Part shown: one piece after another, positions 46,301-56,310 of the stretch | How positions within the stretch are numbered: the stretch's first letter is position 1 | Layout: each line of letters starts with the position of its first letter | Source of the DNA: Marsupella aquatica | Taxonomy: Eukaryota; Marchantiophyta | DNA: 64,000 nucleotides | Assembly: GCA_973895155.1 (NCBI GenBank) | Contig: OZ316891.1 | Coordinates: 30,380,001 to 30,444,000, forward strand | Direction: 5' to 3' | Program-made: the position numbers and the translations under genes | The notes under the pieces: model-generated | What the model saw: only the letters and a program-made list of their open reading frames with translations | Database searches by the model: none | What the model was told of the DNA's origin: nothing

Positions 46301-47031
46301 CTGGGCAGCAGGATCCCTTCCCACAGTTCGAGCAGTGGATTCGGGTGACAATTCGAGAGCATAGTAGACATCACCCAGATATGGAGAAGGATTTGTATCT
46401 TCTATCTGTGCCACCACGATTGTCTATTCTGACCTACAAACGGATGAGAGCTTATGGAAATCATTATCGAGTGAGGGATGAGCAGGGTGACCATTGTGTA
46501 TCATATGATTGTGGTTTGATTTCTGTGTTTGAGCAGAGAACCTCTGAAGAACAGAGGGGGTGGATGAAGATGGGTTACGTGGGGGAGTTGACCGACATTT
46601 GGGTGTTGAATTATGGTAACACAAGTGTCCCAGTGATATTGATGAAGGGATCATGGGTGAAATCAGAGTGGCAGAGACCAAGGGCCACCATGAAGCGTGA
46701 TCATGATGGGTTCTTGTTGGCCAATTTTAGGTCCAGAGTACCAGAATGGTCTGAGCCTTTTGTTTTCCCTAGCCAAGTTGAACAGGCTTTCTTTGCAGAT
46801 GTGGAGGAGTCACATGGCTGGAGGGTGGTATGCCATAGCCAAGCACGGAACAGGCGGATGGATGGAAGTAAAGTAGAGTTCAGTTTGGATGACCATGCTG
46901 CATTCGAGCATCCTAGTCATGAGACTGTACTTCCAACTCGGGCAGGGACTGACTACATCCCCTTAACATTGAGAGAGACATATGATGAACCTGGGCAAAT
47001 GGAATATGATGAGGTTGATGATTTGCAATAG
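43338..47031 (+). pseudogene. CACTA TNP2-type transposase (Transposase_21, DUF4218, DUF4216) with a one-base frameshift
   Basis: Exons 43338-45121, 45257-46158 and 46272-47031 join in phase (TGGAGG|GTAATG, GGAG|GTGAGT). The order is typical: an N-terminal transposase-associated zinc region (KLWMREQ..RCPCTQCQGF); the TNP2 catalytic part (CPHCG, RFGLSLDGVNPFRD, then LLIPGPASV, GYVGCTPCG); DUF4218 (KTHDYHVLMQHILPLCLRGL, WMYPMERYMKLLKGHVR); and DUF4216 (GELTDIWVLNYGNTSVPVIL, GWRVVCHS). At 44541-44544 the frame breaks: CTTCCCCATGG gives NYNLPHG and a stop, where the family has NYNLPPWM, so one C is missing from a C run. Everything else is open. This is either a recent inactivating deletion or a homopolymer sequencing error. 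Confidence 0.9.
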
Positions 47032-47208
47032 GCAACAGCTGGCGATTGGCAAGTATGAGGTTGAGGATGACTACCTGCACAGAGTCACAGAACGGGAATT
47101 GCTGCCTGGAATGATGTTTAGGATAGTTGGATATGCATAAAATTGATTGATACTTTGAATTTAGTGTGCTGATTCTCCCTGTTTGGTTGTGGGTGCTGTG
47201 CAGAAGCT

Positions 47209-50200
47209 ATGGGGGAAGAGGGTGATGACATGGAGACAGACATGGGGCTTGGAGAGTGGGGTGAAGAGGAAAGATTGGATATGGATGGAGACCCAGATGC
47301 AGGGGGCTCACAGAAAAATGCACCTGTGCAAGATGCACAGGGCCCTCATCAAGTCCCAGGTAGGTGGGCAGCTAGAGAGAAATCACATAATCCATACCCT
47401 AGAAGGAGCCAGAGTTATTGGCAAGGGACGCCTGATAATTATGATGATGACTATGATGGAGCAGAAGATGGATGGGATGAATATGAACACCCAGAGCGTG
47501 GTAGAGACGGGTACAGAGGGCAATGGAAAGGTGAGGAGGATGATTGGACAAGTAAGTGCCTTGTGCTAGTGATTTTGTGATGGTAGTAGAGATTTAGCTC
47601 AATATGCACTTATCTGATGTGTAGCTAGGGCAAAGAGTTTATCTTACAGGTCCATGAGTGTGGCATGTACCTGTTGGTATGCAGACTCTGATTGGGACAA
47701 TCACGAAAACAACAAAGGCCATCCACGTTCAGATAGGAGGCAATCATTCACAGGCGAGAGAAACGCCCCTAATTCATCAAGACAAAGCAATAGGACAGGT
47801 GGTCCAGAACCATCTATGCGCCAAGGGAGAGGTAACTTGGTCATTGCAGAATTGCTCTGAAGTCCACTGTATATTTGGCAGCGGGATTTATGATTCATAC
47901 TTACCTAATGTAAGTGACTGTAAATGGATCCTGTAAATGTGCAGGGACTCCAGGGAGGTTTGGACAATGCAATCCAGGCCGTGGGGGGAGATCAGGCCGT
48001 GGAGGGACCCCAGGCCGTGGGGGGACACCAGGCCGTGGAGGGACACCTAGTAGCGCTTCAGGGAGTACCAAGGTAGGAGACAGTAACAAATTTGGTAAAG
48101 TAGAAGTGAATTCCGAAGGTTGGATAACTCCCACATGTGATGGTAAGAACCGTTGACATTCTGACCTAAGAGGAGAAGTATTGCGTTGGTTAGATTTGAG
48201 CATTACAGAGTTTAGGAGTCAGAACAAAGCTGATTGGGCTGCTATCTGCAAGGACATTCTTGAACGGTGGGAGTATGTTGGTAATGATGGTAAGGGCCCA
48301 GTTGAAGATTGCATATCAGATTATGCAATGAGGATTTTGAAACAAGAGAGGCATAGGTTGAAAAGGATGTGGATAGACAATGGTTCTAACAGGAGAATGC
48401 CACCACCCCCATCATTGGAACTGGATCAATGGACACGGTTAATCAAAGGGTTCATGTCGGAGGCTGGACAGAGCAAGAGTGAACTGATGTCAAATGCTCG
48501 AGGCAAAGTGAAACACCTTTCACAGGCTGGGAGAGGAAGTTATGCTCCAGTGAAAGAACAATTGGTAAGGCAGTGACATGCCTGATAGTAAGCCTCAAAC
48601 TTATCATCTTGCTACCATTATTACATTTTCATTGACAATCAACACTTGGTTTCATTCATATGTATGTTGATGTGGACTGCAGAAGAAATTGACAGGTGAA
48701 GAACCATCAGCACAAGAAGTGAGAGAGGAGTTCATGAAACAAAGGAGTGAGGTGACAAGTGTAACTTCCAAACAGGTGATTATGTTGTAATTCTGTATGT
48801 TCTGTGACTATTTGGCCTTGAGCATCAGAAAGAAATGTAGTAGGAAGTAAGCAACCAGTTCTTGGGGACAGTTATCTGAGATATGTAAGCTGTGTTATGA
48901 CAGGGAACTGTTACAACTCTCACAGAGATGTGTGAACGGTTGAAGTCATTAGAGTGTGGACTCCCTCGAGTGGAAAGTAAATTGGCTGATCGTTTAGATA
49001 TTGTGGAGGCATCTGTAGCGAACCTTCTTGCATCAGTGGAATCTAATTTCAAGCTTGTGATTGAAAAATTGGGTGGTTCCCAACCAAACAATGAGGGCAA
49101 CATTGTACAAAGTGTGCCCTTGTTAACAAAAAAGGGAATTGGCAAATCTGACACAGGTATGGAAATGACACCGGCCCATTGTTCATTGTGTCCTATGTTC
49201 AAATGTCAGAAGTAAGTTTTCATGAATTGAGTGAATGGTTTGAATGCAGGAAGAGTGGAGGCAGAGAAGGACCCTGTAATCAGTAAGCAGAAGGGCAAGA
49301 AGGTTGCTGAGACAGGTAACCTACTATGATCCAGTACATTACATTTGAAAAGTGCATGGAGTTTTGTGAAGCTTAAGCCGGTTGGAGGTAATCTTTTCTG
49401 TAAGAACTGGTTGGATGAACTGGGATCTGAAGTGACATCATGATTGATGTATCAGGTGATTCAAAGAGCAATAATGAAGAAGATGTGTCCAGTGCCTCAG
49501 TGACCATAGCCAAGGAGGTATCAGGTAAGCTGATGCTTTAAATTCCTCTATATGAATGTTGAGCAACAATTCAGTGGTTAATAGATTCAACCTGAATATT
49601 GTGGTGTGTTTATTGATCAACAGAAGCAGACATGGAGCATATGGCAATGGCAAAGAAGGGGAAGAAGGCTGTTCATAATGGTAAGGAGATAGTGACAACT
49701 TTGTGGTTGGTGACATGTACATTTAGCACATGTGATGAGTGATTGACTTATGTTGGACATGACACTGAATTGTAGTTGATGCAGAGTTGACAGACTCTCA
49801 ACCAAGTGGGAGTAGGGTGAAGCGACGTCGAAACTTGGGAGCAACATTGGATGCAAGTAAGATTGTAGATGCTTCAATTGAAGCAAGTACAATGTTGGCA
49901 GATACTGAGATGATGTCGCAGGGAAATCCTGCTACACAATCAGAAGTGTCAAATATGGATGCAGATTCTTTGAAGAAGAGTGTAGCCAATTCTCGATCAC
50001 CAGCACAAAACACTCGTGCCAAAGTCATGACTCGCAACCAAGGTATGAATAATGTCATGTATAAGCCACCCAGGAAAGCCAAGAAAAACAGCCAGGTTAA
50101 GGTGGAGGTGATAGCCACAGCAGAGCCAGTCCATAATCTTCTATCATGGGAGGATGACTCGCAGGTATGTGTGGGTACAGGCATTTTGCGACCGGATCAT

Positions 50201-50380
50201 GCAAAATTCCATGGCAAAGTGGTCCCAGATGACCATGTAGTAGTGTTGTTGACTACAGTGATTGTATCTGATTGTAATTTGCCATTTCCGAATAGAGACG
50301 ATGATCCACCTCAGGAAATAATTGCAGATGCAGTAGGATCTCTTGTGCTCTGGCCATCAGAGTGTGTTAGTCTGCAGTGA
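47209..50380 (+). pseudogene. CACTA TnpA-like gene (Ptta/En-Spm Transposase_24 type, DUF8039-like C-terminus) with one in-frame stop
   Basis: Multi-exon: 47209-47551, 47685-47831, 47945-48564, 48683-48775, 48904-49156, several short exons near 49250-49690, and a last exon from about 49778 to 50380. Parts in order: an acidic N-terminus; an RGG/GTP-repeat region; a helical DNA-binding part (LRWLDLSITEF, then ERHRLKRMWIDNG and NARGKVKHLSQAGRGSYAP); a coiled region (SKLADRLDIVEASVANLLAS); and a C-terminus (VGTGILRPDHAKFHG, DAVGSLVLWP) like that of other plant CACTA proteins. Known role of TnpA: binds subterminal repeats. The exon at 47945 reads on in frame through TGA at 48154-48156, where family members have a Trp or Arg codon. 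A 32-bp intron is too short to remove it. Confidence 0.75.
47945..48060 (+). repeat. 15-bp coding repeat giving GRGGTP units
   Basis: 'aggccgtggggggacacc' recurs about five times with small changes. It encodes PGRGG(R/T)..GRGGTPGRGGTP in the TnpA-like protein, resembling an RGG box that could bind nucleic acid. Confidence 0.8.
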
Positions 50381-51183
50381 CTGAATGCAAGTGTAGATAG
50401 CATCATGTGAATTGTGTCACATTTTGACATTGCCTTGGAAAGATCCAAGAAATATCTGTACCAATTTTTCCATTTGGTAAAGAGGAGGAAGGAGACGTTG
50501 TGTGTGACATTGATATTTCTGAATTCTGTATGTATGAAACAAGTGATTGATGTCAAACTATGGCTCTATGGTGATTGTCTATGATACTTGAATCTATTTT
50601 ATCATTTCAGTATTAGTGTGTATGGTATAGAGGAATACTTTGTGACCTTCTTTGTAGTCTGTTTGAATCTGTGAATTCATATTAGTGTACATGGTATAGA
50701 AGATGGCTTTCTGAAACTATGTATTCTAATGTTAACATGATAAATGGTGAACTTATAGAGTGAGTTCATTCCAAGTACACAATAAAACATGAATGCAATA
50801 TGTTATTTGTGCACAAGAGTGGGTTCATTCCAAGTAGTATAGTGGGGTCTTCATCACTCATATCCAGTTGACATGAAAGACTTATACATACCCCACAAAG
50901 TATATTTAAAGACTACCCTCCATAACCTTTTTAGTCGTTCCCAACGACTCATCATCGCAGCCCATAAAAGACTGAAAATGACTCACCAAAGCTACCCACA
51001 CAAAGACTAAAATAGACTGAAAATCCAGTCTATTAAACGACTTATAAACCAGTTCTATAAAGGACTCAGTTGATTATAGTAACAAAACATACGACTCGCA
51101 GTCCTATAAAGGACTAGAGTCCTTCCCAGTCGTTTCCAAGTCCTATACGGTACTGAATAGTCGTTTAATGGGGTCTAAATACC
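50381..51183. other. CACTA 3' region and right subterminal repeats
   Basis: 50381-50930 is AT-rich with no gene. A 'gtgtgtatggtatagagga'-type word recurs near 50618 and 50690. 50940-51183 is dense in GACT/AGTC words: agtcgtt, aaaagactgaaaat, and the palindrome-like AGTCCTATAAAGGACT near 51099. These are the likely TnpA-binding sites. Similar words (ataggact, agtcctttttgg) occur at the left end, 34130-34260. Confidence 0.65.
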
Positions 51184-51204
51184 CCCCGGTTTCTACTAGT
51201 GCCG

Positions 51205-53131
51205 CCGGCTCAACTGGCTGGCTTAGTTAAAGGCTTAGTTAAAATAGCTAGTTAAAATACATAACTATCCTTACTTAACTTTTTGGTAACAATTTTCACC
51301 CTGTCTCAATGTAACATTCCTTGTCGTGGCGGGGTGAACCAGCCGGGGAGTGTCGTGCAGGGGAGTGTTCGGGTGGTAGTGTGGAAGAAGGAGCTCCCGG
51401 GAGTAAGTAGATGTCTGACGTTGTGCTTTTGAATGAGGATGCTTGTTGAGAATTCATGTTTTTGCTGTTGTCCCTAGTGAACTGCCAGAAGCTCATAGCG
51501 GCAAAGTACTTAGAACCAGATGACCCTTACCTGACAGCAAAGATCGGACAAGGGAATTTTTGATAGTTGAACTTAGTTTCTCTCGGTAAGGAGAAGTGGA
51601 ATTCAGAAAGATCGAGGCATTAGCTGTAAGTTGATAACTGGAGTTGTGCTCAATTGACTTTGGGACTCGCACACCTGCTTGGAATTAAAGACGTATAGCA
51701 GCATGGATTCCTCGGCCAATGTGCCTATAGAACAATCTTACAAGCGGGCCCCGAGAATCAACTGAGTGTCCTTCTGAGTGTCGTAGCTTTGAACATTGTG
51801 TAAGCTTGAAGATTCTGAATTTGCAATGGCCAATGCTCCCGCTGCTACCTTTTCCATTCCTAACTCTCAACAGATCATGATAATATGCACACTATCGAGT
51901 AGAAGCTATTGGTGGCATTGTAAAGGGTAATAGAAGCATCCGCAAAGGAACAGTTTCCTAGAAACATGTCTCCTTGATAGGGGTAGCATAATTGTTATAT
52001 AATAGTGCCAAAATCCTACAAAATCAATTCAATTGTCCTCCAGGCCCACCTCTGTACTTTAATGGCAGCACAAAAAGTCATTCTACTTATAATAATCCAA
52101 GCCAATCGGAAGCTTCAGTCCTTTTTCAACTACGGGAAGGAATATCACCTCCTGTGTTTAAAACCATTCATTGGTACTTTTGAATAAGTTTACATTTGTT
52201 TACAACCCATCAGGCAACTGACAGGCTTTCAATCTGTTTTGTATTTTAAAATTCTGCTCTGAGTTAGTTTTGTTTATGGAAGTTATCAGCCCAAGTTTGA
52301 ATACAGAAGGAGGGCATTTTTCTTCTCGTAAAGCACTCTGCAATACATTCTATAGAAAGACTACTACGAGAGAACCGATGAGCTAGACACGGATGACAAG
52401 GTCAGTTGTCACTTGTACCTTTAAAGGAGGCAGAGCAGCGAAATCATACATTGACTAGAGGAGGGAAATTGAAACGAGTCGGCAGAATATACCAACTATG
52501 ACCCTCCAATTGTGCTTTGCCTAGGCAGAGCCTATGAAAGCGGTAGCAGACTCCGGAACAAAAAGCGGCATCAGAGAAGGGCCCTCTCGGTACTCGCGTG
52601 GAACAGAGTAGAGCAGATCAAACACAACGAAAGCAGATCGACGGACTCTAAATTGTCACTAGGTTAGCTGCACGAGAGTCCACACCATAGGATGCAAACG
52701 TCCAATCCCAAAAACCGGAGACCCGGACAGCAAGTTTGGGGACTTCGACCGGATGGCAGGCAGCATTGTTGGACCGCAGAGGTCTGAACCAGAGCTCACT
52801 TCAATGCCTTGCACCTCCGTTTGCGAGCAACATAGCACACTCTTTGTCACTCTGCAATTAAGCTGGATTTTTCAATGCCATCAGAGGGGTACCAGTTCTC
52901 TCAGAGGCAGTGGAGGGGTACCAAAGGAGGATATGCGGGAGAGTGAGCACTGAGTAATTCGCGAATTTACCACACTTTTGACCCTACGTCAAAAGTTTTT
53001 GATCTTGAGACTAGTAACCAAGTTAGGTCAAAAACCGGTTGGAACCCTTCGTTAATAGTTAACTTTTGAAAAGTTAACTATTCAGTATTTCATGATAGTA
53101 CCTCCTAGTAACTCTAACTATCCCTAACAAT
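51205..53131. other. Right internal part of the TAA-flanked TIR element
   Basis: No gene is recognised. A 'tagttaaaggcttagttaaaatagctagttaaaat' run follows the CACTA junction. The end region has the palindrome 'gttaacttttgaaaagttaac' at about 53058. The frames present are short and without family resemblance. Confidence 0.4.
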
Positions 53132-53150
53132 GGGTGGGACCCTACCCTAA

Positions 53151-54266
53151 GTTAGTTAGTTGGTTAGTTTATTTAAGATATAATATTAGTTAGTGGGGCC
53201 TTAGTTAGTTAAGGCATGATATTATTGACATTCAAATGAATGTCGAGTAGACATTGTAATATACAATAATCCTATTAATAAATAATAATTATACACCTTC
53301 AAGTGAACTAAACTTTCAATGATTTCTGATTTTATATGAAGTTAGTATGGTTCCATGTCTGATTAAGTCAAAGCAATAGGAACTAACTAAAGGGTGGTAC
53401 TATAATTGTAGGTCACGCGCCCTGGTGCATGTCAGTCTTTGTTGTATTCAACAGACCCTGTAGTAATTAAATAGAAAATTGCTCGAGGATCTCACTATAT
53501 GGATGCCTCCCCATCCCCTGCGACATTTTTAGGCCTCAAACCCCCTAAAATGTAAGAATTTAAAAAAAATTCAACCTCTATAAAGTTAGGATATTCTTGG
53601 AATATTCCAAAATTTGGGTTAGAAAGACCTTAATGTTCTTATAAATCTCAAAATTGAATTTAAAAGACCCTATTGTTCTTCTGTAAAAATTCTTAAGTCT
53701 TCTTTTCAAACCAATAAAATGACCTTGTCCTTTATCGCACGTGATGTGCTATTTTTGTGCAAGTGAAACCCCTAAGGATAATTGAGACAATTAATGATAG
53801 TTTAATTAAGGACTTGTGCATGGATCAAGAGGTACTTGATGTCATTTAGTGATGCATTTTTGTAAAGATCTTGCAACAAAACATTCAAGGTTTTTGAGTA
53901 TCCCAACAAATGTTGAAGAGGTTGATCATTCATTAACTAATAATATTTAGATAAAACTGGAATTAATCTAATACTTCAGTATTCTTTAAATTGGGGTTTA
54001 CAAGGTGTTTTCTTAGAAATAAACAGTCTCGGAGGAGACCAAGGTTGCGCCAATAATAAACCGTGACTCATTGACAGGGCCCACTCTTGATTTTAGCTAT
54101 GGCTTCCTGGGCACCCACCTCCTTGCCCGAGGGCATCAAATTAAAAATCCTCTTGACAAACAAAGCTTGTAGACCAACACAATTTCAAACAAAAGCACTA
54201 GTATTCCGGGTAGGCACGATCCATCAGAGTTTTTTTGCAAGCTTGTTTCTAGACAATCTATCTTGC
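53151..54266. other. AT-rich intergenic sequence, no feature seen
   Basis: It contains a simple 'ttagttagttggttag' run at 53150 and an A/T-rich stretch near 53270-53300. No coding potential or recognisable element ends. Confidence 0.4.
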
Positions 54267-55179
54267 TTAGAGCATCTCCAGTGGTTCAGGGGTCAGTTAC
54301 CTCTAAACTCGAAATATAGCCTAACATTCGGAGGCCTAGAAATTAGAACAGCCCTCATAAGAATTTCAATCACCAGCTTTTTTAAACCTCTATCCCTCCA
54401 AAATAATGTTGTCAGACATAAGTTCAAGATCTCAATCATATCCAGTATGTTGTGACATGTGGTGAAATCTTTGACATGGATGAGAATAGAGGTCACGATA
54501 GAGGTCTCTCCTAGCTGTCATTTTTACCAAATATGGAGGTTAGGGGTTGTGAAATTGGAGGCTAGCGACCATTTATTTAGCGATACTAGGGGCCAATAAG
54601 CCATCTTACTTATAAAGCTTGAAGGGAAAACTAGAGTCGGGGTCTAGGCTTCTAGAGTCAATCCTCTAGACTGTGACTCTAGTGCCTCACCAAAGTAAAT
54701 GTGCATGGAACAAATATGTGCATAACCACGATGGTATATTATGTATCACATAAATGAGAGTGTATGTGCATGTAAAGAAGATATGCATATATGTGCATAG
54801 ACATGATGATATATTATGTATCACATGAAATGAGAGTATATGTGCATGTAAAGAAGATATGCATAGGTGTGCATCGACAGGGTGGTATCTTCTATATCAC
54901 ATGAATGACAGTATATGTGCATGTAAAGAAAGTATACATAGACAAGATAATATATTATGGATGATACGAATAATTAACTTTTTTTCAATTCATCAATATT
55001 TAAAGAATGGAAATATGAAATATATTCTATTATTCTCTTTAAAAGAACTGGTAGTCTGTCTGGGCTAGTCCCTCCAAATTCAATCAGTCTGGTCTAGTCC
55101 CTCCAAATTCAACCCCTATATGTTAGTTTCAGAGGTTAGGTTACATGTGCATTTGACCCTCCCATTGGAGATGCTCTTA
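54267..55179. mobile_element. PIF/Harbinger-like non-autonomous element (907 bp) with TTA target duplication
   Basis: Inverted ends GAGCATCTCCAGTGG (54270) and, reverse complement, GAGCATCTCCAATGG (ending 55176) are flanked by TTA at 54267-54269 and 55177-55179. There is no transposase. Inside, about 54700-54960, an ~80-bp unit built around 'gtatatgtgcatgtaaagaa' is repeated three to four times. Further on, a 24-bp word 'gtctagtccctccaaattca' is repeated near 55060-55100. The end sequence resembles a widespread plant element terminus. Confidence 0.7.
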
Positions 55180-55269
55180 GAGTGAGTGTGGTGGTCCACC
55201 CAGACTTATTTTCAAGATTATTGAGCTCAAGATTTAGCAAAGTCTGCTCAATTTCTTTAACCCTGGTTT

Positions 55270-56198
55270 TTGTTTATTTCAAGTGTTACTCTTCATCATT
55301 GTATTGTTTTTACATTTGTTAGGTCTAACTCTTTTTCTTAGCCATGCCACAAACACAAATCATTAGGATATGTTTTTCTTGCAAAATCACATTTTGCTAT
55401 TTGTGACTGCTATTGGTGATGTGGCTCATCGTGCTGCTAGAGATTTTGGAAGAAGCTTCACATGGGTTCTGTAATTAGTGAGACCAACACTGTGACTTCT
55501 TTGTGGACTCTAATTAGTTAGACACCTCAAATAATATGACTCACACTATTTTATGTGACTTAAAATTTAAAGGGCTAATTTAATGGGCTAAGCAATGAGT
55601 GACATTAACACAAATTGGGGTGGACAGTGTATCTGAAAGGCATTGGGCTAGTTGATCATTAAACTCAATAAGTGAGTGCAATTGAAACTCAATAGGTGAG
55701 TGCAATTGAAATCGTTCTCACAATTTCCACACAATTGGGTTGGAGTTTGTAATGGGACCCCTAACAATAGCGTTAATTAGGTCTCACTCACAAGGGCACA
55801 CTTTCGATTCGCTCCCTCCTTTCTCCCGCCAAACTCATCTCAATCAATTTGTCCCTCATGTCGTTCTTTTCTAGTTGATGCGTCGTCTCTGTGAAGAATT
55901 GTGAAGAATTCGATGGCAAAGAGTAAGATGGACAAGCATCCATGAATTCTTGTACAGAGGCACGAAAAGCATTCCTGTGGAAAACTGGCGGCATGAGAAA
56001 AATTCAGAAACGCCGAGAAAACCGTTCGTTGAGGTCGATCTGATGATCTTTGGTCTCGAAGGACAAGAAAATCGATCGAGTTTCGATCGATCGCTACATT
56101 ATCATTCGACTTTGAGAATGCGAACGGGTTGGAGTTTGAAGTGATCGTGACGGAGATATTATTCCGTCGAAGCATCAGGAGAATGGATCATATAGCTC
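55270..56198 (+). repeat. Right arm of the ~0.93-kb inverted repeat, containing the HISN3 promoter region
   Basis: Inverted match to 27058-28010. From outside in it contains the HISN3 start region, about 450 bp of promoter/5' UTR-like sequence, an element-like end 'gtaatgggacccc' beside TAA (about 55750-55765), two copies of the 25-bp unit, and a copy of the repeat also seen near 4030 and 28510. The inner end lies just beyond the PIF/Harbinger-like element. Confidence 0.92.
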
Positions 56199-56310
56199 GA
56201 GTCGCGGCTCCTAAAATTGTAGTTTCTGCGAAGGGGGGTCGAAGCATCAGGAGAATGGATCCTGTAGCTCGAGTCGCGGCTCCTAAAATTGTAGCTTCTG
56301 CGAAGGGGGT
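56167..56310 (+). repeat. In-frame 72-bp tandem duplication at the HISN3 N-terminus
   Basis: Copies at 56167-56238 and 56239-56310 differ at only a few positions (gatcatat against gatcctgt; gtagttt against gtagctt). Both contain an ATG in the same frame, so the predicted protein starts [18 protein letters not shown] and repeats as [18 protein letters not shown]. The outer edge of the inverted repeat falls inside copy 1. Confidence 0.95.

Larger units (their letters stand above)
34099..51201 (+). mobile_element. Complete CACTA (En/Spm) transposon, 17,103 bp, with host-like passenger genes
   Basis: Perfect 18-bp terminal inverted repeats CACTAGTAGAAACCGGGG lie at 34099-34116 and, inverted, at 51184-51201. 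ATTTAGACC follows soon after at both ends. The 3-bp target duplication CCG is at 34096-34098 and 51202-51204. Gene order on the plus strand: EDM2-like PHD, BRCT, F-box-like, TNP2-type transposase, TnpA-like. The right subterminal region is dense in short inverted words (AGTCCTATAAAGGACT). It sits near the left end of another TIR element, so it is the younger of the two. Intact termini and duplication indicate a fairly recent insertion. Single lesions in both transposase genes suggest it now depends on enzyme supplied in trans. Confidence 0.95.
34022..53150. mobile_element. Non-autonomous TIR element with TAA target duplication, split by the CACTA element
   Basis: The left end GGGTGGGTTCCCACC (34025-34039) and right end (53132-53147, reverse complement GGGTAGGGTCCCACCC) are flanked by TAA (34022-34024 and 53148-53150). 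Similarity continues inward: TCAAAAGTTAAC then GGGTTCC..CCGG occurs in both ends. Without the CACTA the element is about 2 kb and has no recognisable gene. The 3-bp TAA duplication would fit a PIF/Harbinger-like family, but this is inferred from the ends only. Confidence 0.55.
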
